A DNA stretch of 64,000 bases from JANXUR01 sp038229415 (GTDB taxonomy: Bacteria > Acidobacteriota > Terriglobia > Terriglobales > Acidobacteriaceae), in assembly GCA_038229415.1 (NCBI GenBank), contig JBBROM010000006.1:193499-257498 (forward strand), given 5' to 3'. The translations under genes were made by a program, and so were the position numbers. Every line of letters begins with the position of its first letter. Within the stretch, counting starts at the first letter, position 1. The notes under the pieces are model-generated. The model searched no databases. It was not told where the DNA came from and saw nothing but the letters and a program-made list of their open reading frames with translations. This document shows positions 15,574 through 23,170 of the stretch, in pieces.

Positions 15574-16323
15574 ATGAGTTCCCTATCTATAGCATCATCA
15601 AACTGGCGAACCACAACTCACACCCGGCTCGGGTGCCCCACCCTCGTCCGCGTTCTTGGCGGACTAGGGTGGGATGCATGTACCCTAACCGTGCTGCTCC
15701 TCTTATCCCTCCCCGCCTACGCCAAGTCCAAGCCGCACGTGATCGCCTTCGGCAAAGCGCAAACCGTCGCCTTCCCCTCGGGTGTTAAAGAAGACACCGC
15801 CGAAAAAATGACCGTCCGTCCGCTCTACGTGGACGACAAACTCAAGGAGTACGCCACCGGCGAGTCCCACGACGTCACCGACCGGCTCTTCGTCGTCCGC
15901 CGCGCCTTCCGCCTTAACGACCGCCTGCCCGAAGAAAAAGTCCCCCACTGGCTATGGCAGCGCGGCGGATGGATGCTGATTGATCGCCTCACCGCCCACA
16001 TCTCCGCCCTCAACCTGCCCGAGTTCGACGGCTTCTACTCGGTCGCCGTCTGGTATCGCGACTACGCCGCCTACTGCGGCATCAGTGCCGATGGCGAAAA
16101 ACTCTACGGAGTCGTCGCCCAAATCGGCAGCCGCAAACCGCTATTGCGCCGCGTCCTCGGCGACCCCGACCTAAGCGGCCAAGCCGACACCGCCTGCGAG
16201 GACGACCCAATCTGGCAACGCCAACCCCCGCGCGTAACGTTTTCTCCAGCCAAGGCACCGAAACTCACGTTTACCATCCGCGGACACACGGCAGACTTGG
16301 TGGAAGAATCCAGCGAAGAGTAA
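15574..16323 (+). CDS. Secreted protein of unknown function; N-terminus overlaps a repeat
   Basis: About 249 aa if it starts at ATG 15574. Starts at ATG 15466 and GTG 15691 are in the same frame. The mature protein begins after a hydrophobic signal (LTVLLLLSLPAYA) at KSKPHVIAFGK. It contains VRPLYVDDKLKEYATG, VTDRLFVVRRAFRLND, WLWQRGGWMLIDRLTAHI and VAVWYRDYAAYCGIS, and has no known catalytic motif. A GTGCCCCA hairpin (15631-15677) lies between ATG 15574 and the signal core and is read without a stop as CPTLVRVLGGLGWDA. The repeat therefore either became the signal's n-region or displaced the original start. Confidence 0.6.
   Translation: MSSLSIASSNWRTTTHTRLGCPTLVRVLGGLGWDACTLTVLLLLSLPAYAKSKPHVIAFGKAQTVAFPSGVKEDTAEKMTVRPLYVDDKLKEYATGESHDVTDRLFVVRRAFRLNDRLPEEKVPHWLWQRGGWMLIDRLTAHISALNLPEFDGFYSVAVWYRDYAAYCGISADGEKLYGVVAQIGSRKPLLRRVLGDPDLSGQADTACEDDPIWQRQPPRVTFSPAKAPKLTFTIRGHTADLVEESSEE
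15631..15677. repeat. GTGCCCCA-hairpin repeat, copy 3 (in reading frame)
   Basis: GGGTGCCCCACCCTCGTCCGC, short loop, GGCGGACTAGGGTGGGATGC. Stem GTCCGC pairs with GCGGAC. This copy lies inside the open frame of the secreted protein, unlike the others, which are intergenic. Confidence 0.8.
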
Positions 16324-16332
16324 GTGTGCTTG

Positions 16333-16466
16333 TGTGGGTCAGGTGCCTCACCTGCCCAGTCGGAGCAAAGCTCCGAAACCGGGTGCCACATGTCTCGCGA
16401 TTTTCGAGACGTGGGACCCTAGCCGCCCCACCGGGTGCCCCGTCCAAGCTCCGCTTGGGCGGGTCT
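16333..16466. repeat. Cluster of intergenic hairpin repeats
   Basis: Three adjacent elements occur. 16333-16380: AGGTGCCTCACCTG with GGAGCAAAGCTCC, also seen as AGGTGTCTCACCTG near 24530. 16381-16416: GGGTGCCACATGTCTCG with CGAGACGTGGGA. 16432-16464: GGGTGCCCCGTCCAAGC with GCTTGGGCGGG. All share a GGTGCC opening. Confidence 0.6.
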
Positions 16467-16507
16467 TTTGTCTACAATATGGTCAACCTTTTCCTGAGAA
16501 TATTCCC

Positions 16508-16972
16508 ATGCCCCAACACAAGTTCACCACCATGCTCATCGGCCAACCCGGCTCGCAGGTGGCCGCCCACAAACCGCCCTTCGACGTCCCCACCGTCTTC
16601 GGCACCAAAGCCCGCGTCCCGGTCAAGGGCACCATCAACGGATTCCCCTTCCGCAGTTCGCTGATGAACATGGGCGACGGCCACATGATGGCCGTCAACG
16701 TCACCCTGCGCAAGAACGCCAAATGCCAGGCCGGAGACCGCGTCACCGTGGTGATGGAACGCGACGAGGCCGAGCGCAAGGTCGAAGTACCCGCCTATCT
16801 CAATAAGCTGATCGCCAGCGATCCCGCCGCCCAAGTCTTCTGGGACAAGCTGTCATTTACGCATCAAAAGGAATACGTCCGCGAGATCGAGGAAGCTAAA
16901 CGACCGGAGACGAAGGAAAAACGCATCGCGGCGATGATGGATGCGTTAAGGAATGGCACGCGAAAGAAGTAG
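16508..16972 (+). CDS. DUF1905 / YdeI-OmpD-associated family protein
   Basis: 154 aa from the ATG at 16508; a TACAAT box at 16473-16478 gives a plausible transcription start about 23 nt upstream. Residues 1-80 match the DUF1905 beta-barrel (FDVPTVFGTKARVPVKGTI, FPFRSSLMNMGDGHMMAVN). Residues 95-150 match the YdeI/OmpD-associated helical tail (FWDKLSFTHQKEYVREIEEA, ETKEKRIAAMMDALRNG). Family members have been linked to bacteriocin or peptide protection, but the biochemical role is not established. It is a single gene between a repeat cluster and the TOPRIM gene. Confidence 0.8.
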   Translation: MPQHKFTTMLIGQPGSQVAAHKPPFDVPTVFGTKARVPVKGTINGFPFRSSLMNMGDGHMMAVNVTLRKNAKCQAGDRVTVVMERDEAERKVEVPAYLNKLIASDPAAQVFWDKLSFTHQKEYVREIEEAKRPETKEKRIAAMMDALRNGTRKK

Positions 16973-16998
16973 TCTCCGGTCGTAGCCTCAGGACGCAC

Positions 16999-18264
16999 TT
17001 AGCGAAAAGCCCGAATGATCGCCTGCAAGACGAGCCGCATATTGTCAAACTCGGGATCGCGGTTTGGGTCGGTGGACGAATCAAGCTGCTCTATGAACCG
17101 TTCTTGAACGCCCACCTTATCCTCGACTTCGCCTTGGTATTTTTCTATTGAGCGCTCATAGCTTGTCCAACGGACCTGGGGTAGGTCTCCGCTAGGTTTC
17201 CTCAATGCGCGATAGCCGCAATACATTTCCAAAGAGCACGCCTTGCCGTTGATATCCTCGAAATTGTTCCCGGACGGCCCTACTGTCGGATAATTCCTTC
17301 CATCTTCGAGGCTTGGCAATGTGACAATTCGAAAGTTCGGTGGAAGTTGATTCTTTCTCAGTCGACCTGCCTCCGCCGTGCCGGCGGCGTCGTTGTCGAA
17401 CACGGCTATCAGGCGGTTTGCAAACCCCAAGCCCGCCAAGCTTCTGATTAGGAGGCCAAGGTGACCAATACCACCCGGTCCTCGAAAAGCCAAGTGATCT
17501 AGAAAAGAAAAGATGTGCTCTAAGTGAGGATACAATCGCGAGATACCGCGCTTGAGCAGCAAACTGTCCGACTTCCCTTCGGCAACAACAAGAATCTGCT
17601 CGATCGCTCTTGCTGGCACTCGAAGATTGTCAAACGCTTGCTCGATAAATCGTGTTTCCTGTGAAAGGTCAAATTCATCCAGCGCCGACGTGAAGTCAAA
17701 TGCCACTAGATCAGTGTCATCGCTTAGATCGATGCAGGCCCTAAGAAAATCCCTCTCATCTTCAAAAGGTGAATCGATTACGCTTGGATTCGTCCAATCA
17801 CCACCTACGAGGCACTCCTCGAGAACTGAAACGCGAAAGGGAAAGTGATAACGATGCTGCCATTGGCGGTGTACTAGAGATAGCTCCGCCTCTAACCACC
17901 GCATATCGCACGAGTGTTCAATAACTAACAGTTTCCTTCTCAAACGAATGGAGGAGCGTGGCGCAAACTCGAGTTCTCTCTTTATGGATTCAGCGATCTC
18001 CGTACGAAACCTTCGTAGTTGGGACCTGTACCTCTCCTGCGTAAAGCCCATAAGGTCTAGGCGGTCTCGCACCAAAGCTGTATTAGATCTATACCAATAC
18101 GTGGTATACGTCTCATCTTCAGCCACGTACTCCGTCTTCTCCACTCGATCATTTTCAGTGAAGACGCAGAGCAAGCGATCGGGCGGGGTAAACGAAAAGC
18201 TGATAATGCGCTCGCCAACCCAGAATTCGTACGGATAGATGATCACTGAAATTATTGCCCTCAA
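16999..18264 (-). CDS. HEPN/Toprim-associated TOPRIM protein, predicted defence factor
   Basis: 421 aa from a TTG at 18264; GTG at 18246 is an alternative with GAGGG upstream. Residues 1-110 (YPYEFWVGERIISFSF, DRLLCVFTENDR) resemble the N-terminal domain of HEPN/Toprim-associated proteins. Residues 222-300 form a TOPRIM core: ILVVAEGKSDSLLLKRG supplies the glutamate, and LIAVFDNDAAGTAEA the D-x-D. TOPRIM domains of this sort (as in OLD nucleases) cut or bind nucleic acid in phage defence. The gene is more AT-rich than its neighbours (two 60-base lines counted at 52% GC against 65% in gatA), suggesting transfer. No ATPase partner lies next to it. Confidence 0.65.
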   Translation of the reverse strand: MRAIISVIIYPYEFWVGERIISFSFTPPDRLLCVFTENDRVEKTEYVAEDETYTTYWYRSNTALVRDRLDLMGFTQERYRSQLRRFRTEIAESIKRELEFAPRSSIRLRRKLLVIEHSCDMRWLEAELSLVHRQWQHRYHFPFRVSVLEECLVGGDWTNPSVIDSPFEDERDFLRACIDLSDDTDLVAFDFTSALDEFDLSQETRFIEQAFDNLRVPARAIEQILVVAEGKSDSLLLKRGISRLYPHLEHIFSFLDHLAFRGPGGIGHLGLLIRSLAGLGFANRLIAVFDNDAAGTAEAGRLRKNQLPPNFRIVTLPSLEDGRNYPTVGPSGNNFEDINGKACSLEMYCGYRALRKPSGDLPQVRWTSYERSIEKYQGEVEDKVGVQERFIEQLDSSTDPNRDPEFDNMRLVLQAIIRAFR

Positions 18265-18302
18265 CTGAAAGTTATACTGATCCTAGAGTAGAGTACGCCC
18301 TC

Positions 18303-19769
18303 TCACCCCTCCACCGCCGCCGCCAACCTCAGCACCTTGCCCTCATCAAAGTGCTTGCCCAGTATCTGCAACCCCACAGGCAAGCCTGCCTTGGTATTCC
18401 CGCATGGCACCGAGATACCCGGAATCCCCACTAAGTCCGCCGTCACTGTGTAGATATCCGCCAGATACATCGCCAGCGGATCATCCGTCTTTTCGCCCAG
18501 CTTGAACGCTGGCCCTGGACACGTCGGCGTCACAATCGCATCCACCTCGGCGAAGGCCGCGTCAAAGTCGCGCGCCAGCAGTGTCCGCACCTTCTGCGCC
18601 TTCAGATAGTAGGCATCGTAGTAACCTGCACTTAGCGCGTAAGTGCCCAGCATGATTCGCCGTTTTACCTCCGCGCCAAATCCTTCGTCGCGGCTGCGGC
18701 GATACATCTCGCTCAGCGTCTTAGCACCCTTGGCGCGAGGCCCATAGCGCACGGCATCAAACCGTGCCAGGTTTGACGACGCCTCCGCTGTGGCCACAAT
18801 ATAGTAAGTCGGCACCGCGTATTCCGTATGTGGCAACGACACTGGCTTCACTTCGCACCCCAGCGCGGCCAACTTAGTAATCGCCGCCTCGACTAACTCG
18901 CGCGTCTCCGGCTCCAACCCTTCCCCGAAATACTCCTTTGGAACGCCGACCCGCAGCCCCTTCACATCCTTCTGCATTTCGGCCAGATAGTCCGGCACCG
19001 GAACGTCCGCCGACGTCGAATCCATGGCATCGCGACCGGCGATCACCTGCAATACTTGCGCGGCATCTTTCACCGAGTTCGTCAGCGGCCCCACGTGGTC
19101 CAGCGACGACGCAAACGCAATCAGCCCGTATCGCGAAACGCGCCCATAGGTCGGCATCATGCCAACCACGCCACAAAACGACGCGGGCTGCCGGATCGAG
19201 CCGCCTGTGTCGGAGCCAAGGGTCGCAACGGCCATCTCCGCCGCCACTGCGGCTGCCGAGCCGCCCGAACTTCCACCCGGCACCCGCGACAAGTCGCGCG
19301 GATTGCGCACTGGTTTGTAGCCGGAATTTTCGTTCGACGAGCCCATGGCAAATTCATCGCAGTTGCACTTGCCGAGGATCACCGCTCCCGCCGCTTCCAG
19401 CCGCGTCACCACGGTCGCGTCATAGGGCGCAACGAAGCCCTCGAGAATGCGCGAGCCCGCCGTCGTCGGTAGACCCTTGGTCATCAGCACGTCCTTGATG
19501 CCCATGGGCACGCCCGCCAGCGCGGGCAGCGGATCGCCCTTTGCGGCCAGCTCATCCACGCGCGCAGCTTGCGCCAGCGCCCGTTCACGGCTCAGCGCCA
19601 AATACGCGCCGATCTCGCCATCCTTTTTTTCGATTGCACAGAAATAGCGCTCGGCCAACGCGGTCGCCGTCGTCTCGCGCACCGCAATGGCCGCACGCAC
19701 CTGGTCAATCGTCATCGGAGACGTAGTGGAATTCGTGGGTGAAGAAGAGCTGTTGTGTAGGTCGTTCAT
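18303..19769 (-). CDS. gatA: Asp-tRNA(Asn)/Glu-tRNA(Gln) amidotransferase subunit A
   Basis: 488 aa from ATG 19769; ATG 19715 (MTIDQVRAAIAVRE) is a plausible shorter start. It releases ammonia from glutamine to amidate misacylated tRNA within GatCAB. The amidase-signature triad is visible: Lys in GVPMGIKDVLMTKG, cis-Ser in RVPGGSSGGSAAA, and the nucleophile Ser in TLGSDTGGSIRQPASFCG. It lies 137 nt downstream of gatC, separated by a strong hairpin repeat. gatB is not in the window. AsnRS is encoded at 52947-54278, so GatCAB is more likely needed for Gln-tRNA; this is inference. Confidence 0.95.
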   Translation of the reverse strand: MNDLHNSSSSPTNSTTSPMTIDQVRAAIAVRETTATALAERYFCAIEKKDGEIGAYLALSRERALAQAARVDELAAKGDPLPALAGVPMGIKDVLMTKGLPTTAGSRILEGFVAPYDATVVTRLEAAGAVILGKCNCDEFAMGSSNENSGYKPVRNPRDLSRVPGGSSGGSAAAVAAEMAVATLGSDTGGSIRQPASFCGVVGMMPTYGRVSRYGLIAFASSLDHVGPLTNSVKDAAQVLQVIAGRDAMDSTSADVPVPDYLAEMQKDVKGLRVGVPKEYFGEGLEPETRELVEAAITKLAALGCEVKPVSLPHTEYAVPTYYIVATAEASSNLARFDAVRYGPRAKGAKTLSEMYRRSRDEGFGAEVKRRIMLGTYALSAGYYDAYYLKAQKVRTLLARDFDAAFAEVDAIVTPTCPGPAFKLGEKTDDPLAMYLADIYTVTADLVGIPGISVPCGNTKAGLPVGLQILGKHFDEGKVLRLAAAVEG

Positions 19770-19825
19770 GCACTAACAGTGTAAGGGAAGGGGTGAAAAT
19801 CGTTCATCTGCGGCACCGCGCGAAA

Positions 19826-19894
19826 ACACAAGGTCCCTCCACTGCTAGAACGGCTCGCGCGCAGCGCGAGCCGTTCTCTCCGGTCGGGATGACA
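19826..19894. repeat. CATCCCGACCG / GGAGGGACCTTG repeat, copy 2, with 14-bp hairpin
   Basis: This is the reverse-oriented copy of 4519-4581: it opens ACACAAGGTCCCTCCACTGC and ends CGGTCGGGATGACA. Its interior is a perfect hairpin, AGAACGGCTCGCGC-GCA-GCGCGAGCCGTTCT (19847-19877). It lies between gatC and gatA in the transcript, where it could attenuate or protect the mRNA. Confidence 0.75.
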
Positions 19895-19906
19895 CGGAAA
19901 AAAGCT

Positions 19907-20251
19907 TTACTTCTCAATCACCTTGGGCACCAGAAAAAAACTGCCATCGCTCTCCGGAGCATTCGCGAGCGCGGCCTTGTGCTCTAGCGACGGACGCAGT
20001 CCGTACAGCTCATCCGCGCGGCTGGCATAGTCGAACCGATCGCTGCCTTGCTTGGCAGTATCCACGCCGTAGCGTTCGCTCACCTGCGCCATCGGCTCAA
20101 CCTCAGTCGTATCTAGTTCGCTCAGCCGGTCCACGTATCCTAGAATCGAGTTCAGGTCGCGCACCATGCGCGTCTGCTCGTCGGCGGTCAGCTCTAGATT
20201 CGCCAGCCCGGCCACGTACTGTACGTCTTTTTCGGAGACCTTGTCAGCCAT
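19907..20251 (-). CDS. gatC: Asp-tRNA(Asn)/Glu-tRNA(Gln) amidotransferase subunit C
   Basis: 114 aa, ATG at 20251 with AGGG upstream. It is the small GatC subunit, which wraps around and stabilises GatA-GatB. VSEKDVQYVAGLANLELTAD, LNSILGYVDRLSELDT and VEPMAQVSER are characteristic. It lies 31 nt after the DUF721 gene and before gatA. The C-terminal FFLVPKVIEK is the usual family end. Confidence 0.93.
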   Translation of the reverse strand: MADKVSEKDVQYVAGLANLELTADEQTRMVRDLNSILGYVDRLSELDTTEVEPMAQVSERYGVDTAKQGSDRFDYASRADELYGLRPSLEHKAALANAPESDGSFFLVPKVIEK

Positions 20252-20282
20252 AGTGAACCCTGCTCATCTTTGCTCGAACGAA

Positions 20283-20633
20283 CTACCGCCGCGTCCGCAC
20301 CCAGTTTAAGCCGGGCTGTACATCCGCCGCTGCACCGGATCCCGCGTCGCCTTCCGGCAGCACAAACTCAATCCGCTGCACCCCAGCTCCCGCGCCGCAA
20401 TGCTCGCGTAGTCCACCGAGATAGGTTCTCGCCAATTCACGCAGATTCGCCAGCCACTCGCGATCCAGAACCCGCACCCGCAACACACCGTCGGCAAAAC
20501 TCAGCGCCTCGGTACGCTCAGCTACCGCCGGGCCGCATACTATAGGCCACGCCTGCAAAATTGCGTCCGTCGCTGGCATTTGTGCCAGCAACGAACGCAT
20601 CACGTTCTGCAACCCAGATTGGGCTCTCTCCAC
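20283..20633 (-). CDS. DciA-like DUF721 protein
   Basis: 116 aa, GTG start at 20633. The DUF721 pattern is visible: LQAWPIVCGPAVAERTEALSF, then a beta segment GVLRVRVLDREWLANLREL. DciA is the ancestral bacterial helicase operator that helps load DnaB, but many DUF721 proteins are untested and this one is short. It is the first gene of a presumed DUF721-gatC-gatA transcript. Confidence 0.7.
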   Translation of the reverse strand: MERAQSGLQNVMRSLLAQMPATDAILQAWPIVCGPAVAERTEALSFADGVLRVRVLDREWLANLRELARTYLGGLREHCGAGAGVQRIEFVLPEGDAGSGAAADVQPGLNWVRTRR

Positions 20634-20679
20634 GAGTCACTCCGTTTTGGGCGCGACTGGCCCTCTAGAACCAGGCAGC

Positions 20680-21798
20680 TTACGGCAACCCGTTCGCCAC
20701 CGACAGCACAAACACATGATCGTCAATCGTACTGCTAGAGGCTGTGGTGCCGTTAATGCCCGCGAATGTCATCGCCGTGTTAATCGCGGAGATGTATAGA
20801 ATCACGTGGTTGTGGCGAGTCGGCAAGATGCCGACCACACCAGCGTTTAGCATGCTCCAACTCGGTGTGCCATTACCGTTGGCATTCACCAGAATGTAAG
20901 TATCGCCCAACGCCGCCGTTCCCGAGTATCCGTCAGAAATCATCATGCGATTATTCACGGCGTCATAGTAGGAAACATGACCAGTGCGGGCCGTGGGTGC
21001 GGTGCCTGTCGGCGTCAATTGCGTCCAAGATGCGGTACCACCACGACCGTTGGCATTGGTCAGGTACCAGGCGTCTCCCCATGGGCTGCCGCCGCTGTCG
21101 CCGCCGTAGATCATCATGCGATTGCTGCCCGGGTCATACACCGCCGTCGCAAACTGCCGCGCCGAGGGGCCTGATCCCGAAACATTCAATTGCGTCCAGA
21201 CGGGCGACCCCAGCGCGCCACTCGCGTTGGTCAGTACCCACACGTCCGCCAGGTAATGCCCGGCACAGTCGTAGCCGCCGAACACAATCATGATGTCGTT
21301 GGCGATGGCGTATACCGCAGTGTGCGCCATGCGCGCACTTGGCGCGGTGCCGCTCGGAGTGATCTTCGACCATGACTCGTGCGCTGCCGTTCCGTTCGCG
21401 CCGTTCAGAACCCAAAACTCCGATGAGCATACCGGCGAGACCGCAGTCGCGCCCCCGAAGATCAACAGCCGGTTGTTACTCGCCGAATATACCGCCGTGT
21501 GGCCGAATCGTGGCGCTGGCGCCGCGCCAGTTGGAAAGTTTTGCACCCAGGTCAGGTCCAGCGCCTTCGCTCCCGAGTTCGCCGTAAGATTGGTGGCTGT
21601 AAACACGTCATTCAACAGCACGGAGTTGGCCGCCTGGCCTCCAAACACGATTGCCGAATCCGTGCCTGCATCATAGGCCATGGTTGTCTCAAAGCGAGAG
21701 GCCGGGCCCAGTGTGGACCATCCCTGTGCCAAAACGCGACCGCCTGTCACAACCACCAGAGCGGCCAGAACGAGCATGGAAAAATGCAATCTCTTCAT
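20680..21798 (-). CDS. Secreted Kelch-repeat beta-propeller protein
   Basis: 372 aa from ATG 21798 (GGGGAG upstream). The signal peptide is MKRLHFSMLVLAALVVVTGG. Six or so Kelch-type repeats follow, each carrying variants of ARxxHTAVY, NRLLIFGG and DVWVLTNA, spaced about 50-60 residues apart. It is likely a six- or seven-bladed propeller acting outside the cytoplasm, probably in binding. It has no catalytic copper or radical-cofactor residues of galactose oxidase that I can identify. It is 13 nt downstream of its paralogue and probably co-transcribed. Confidence 0.8.
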   Translation of the reverse strand: MKRLHFSMLVLAALVVVTGGRVLAQGWSTLGPASRFETTMAYDAGTDSAIVFGGQAANSVLLNDVFTATNLTANSGAKALDLTWVQNFPTGAAPAPRFGHTAVYSASNNRLLIFGGATAVSPVCSSEFWVLNGANGTAAHESWSKITPSGTAPSARMAHTAVYAIANDIMIVFGGYDCAGHYLADVWVLTNASGALGSPVWTQLNVSGSGPSARQFATAVYDPGSNRMMIYGGDSGGSPWGDAWYLTNANGRGGTASWTQLTPTGTAPTARTGHVSYYDAVNNRMMISDGYSGTAALGDTYILVNANGNGTPSWSMLNAGVVGILPTRHNHVILYISAINTAMTFAGINGTTASSSTIDDHVFVLSVANGLP

Positions 21799-21811
21799 GG
21801 TCAACTCTCCC

Positions 21812-22954
21812 CTACTGAAGTCCATTGGCGTGCGTAAGAATCAAAATGTGGTCGTCGGTTAGCGAAATCGAACTGCCCGCCCCACCGAACACGGCCATTT
21901 GATTGGTCGTGGGATCGTAACAGCCCGTCGCGAACCGTTTCGCTGTACCTGCCGGCGACGGGCTCAGTTGTATCCATGATGGTGTGCCTGCTTTGCCGTT
22001 CGCGCCCGTCAACACCCAGGAATCCGAGTACGGGACCCCTTTGGCCACGCCGCCAAAGATCATCATGCGATTGTTCGCGGCATCGTAGGTTGCCACCTGT
22101 CCAAAGCGAGACTTCGGAGCCGTATTGCCCAGGGAAAGCTGTGCCCAGGTGGGTGTGCCCCCGATGCCATTCGCATTGGAGAGCGTCCATACATCCGCAT
22201 AGATATTCGTCGTCGTAAAGTCCGCGCCGCCGTATACGATCATCGTGTTCGATCCCGTATCGTACACTGCCGTAGCCAGCATTCGCGCTGGCGGCGGCGT
22301 CCCCGCCGTGGTGAGTTGCGACCACGCTGGCGTCACACCGTTGGCGTTGGCGTTGCTCAGAATCCAAACGTCATTCAATGCGCTGGAAACACAGTCGCTG
22401 CCCCCGAACAAAATCATCCGGTTGCTGCCCGCGTCATACACTGCTGTGTGAAACTTGCGCGCACTCGGGGGCGTCCCGGTCGGAGCCTGATTAAACCACT
22501 GACCCGCTGGATTGTTGTCGGCGCCAGTCAGCAGCCACAAATCATTCACGCACGAGCCGGGGAACCCGGTACCGCCGCCAAACACCATCATCCGCTTGTT
22601 GGTGGAGTCGTAAATCGCGCTGTGCCCGTAGCGCTCCGGGGGACGGAATCCACGCGGTGCTTCCATCTGCCAGTTCAGGTTGATTGAGCTGACGCCCCCC
22701 TGAGGAAACACTTTGTCAACAAACCACAGGTCGTTAAAGTTGATCTGCTTGGGCGCGTGTTGCCCACCAAACATGATCAGACGATTGGTGGCCGAGTCGT
22801 AGATAACCGTGGAGTAATCCCGCGTCCCCGGCCCCAGCCGGTTCCACATTTGGGCTGTGGCCGAAGCACACCACGCGCCAGCGATCACTCCCACCAGCAG
22901 CATTGCCCGCAAACCAGTTCGTTGCCTCGTTTGCCGATTTTGTTCGCGCATCAT
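21812..22954 (-). CDS. Secreted Kelch-repeat beta-propeller protein (paralogue)
   Basis: 380 aa, ATG at 22954 with AGGAGC upstream. The signal peptide covers about residues 15-35 (AMLLVGVIAGAWCASATAQ). Repeats follow the same plan as its neighbour, for example RKFHTAVYDAGSNRMILFGG, RMLATAVYDTGSNTMIVYGG and RFGQVATYDAANNRMMIFGG, each followed by a DVWTLSNANG-type strand. The opening W-x-x-LGPGTR/LGPASR is shared. The pair clearly arose by tandem duplication. Ligand unknown. Confidence 0.8.
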   Translation of the reverse strand: MMREQNRQTRQRTGLRAMLLVGVIAGAWCASATAQMWNRLGPGTRDYSTVIYDSATNRLIMFGGQHAPKQINFNDLWFVDKVFPQGGVSSINLNWQMEAPRGFRPPERYGHSAIYDSTNKRMMVFGGGTGFPGSCVNDLWLLTGADNNPAGQWFNQAPTGTPPSARKFHTAVYDAGSNRMILFGGSDCVSSALNDVWILSNANANGVTPAWSQLTTAGTPPPARMLATAVYDTGSNTMIVYGGADFTTTNIYADVWTLSNANGIGGTPTWAQLSLGNTAPKSRFGQVATYDAANNRMMIFGGVAKGVPYSDSWVLTGANGKAGTPSWIQLSPSPAGTAKRFATGCYDPTTNQMAVFGGAGSSISLTDDHILILTHANGLQ

Positions 22955-23170
22955 GTACCGCTCCTGTGTTCCGAAAAACTTCTATGCAAACATTGCAGCA
23001 TGACGCGCGAGGTTGTGCCTCTTGCTAACTATGAATGGGGCGAGCGAGGGCGAACTTGGGGGGAGGAAAAAGCTCGCCGAACTTTCTCAGTATAGCTCAG
23101 GGCTTAGCCCGGCCGAATGAATTTTCCTGACGACCTGCAAATATTTGTGCAGTTATCGGTAATGGCTGCG

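Noticed and set aside
14652..20633. The TOPRIM gene, glycosyltransferase and DUF1905 gene as one defence island
   Set aside because: They lie on different strands with repeats between them, and the others are housekeeping-type families; only the TOPRIM gene has defence features.
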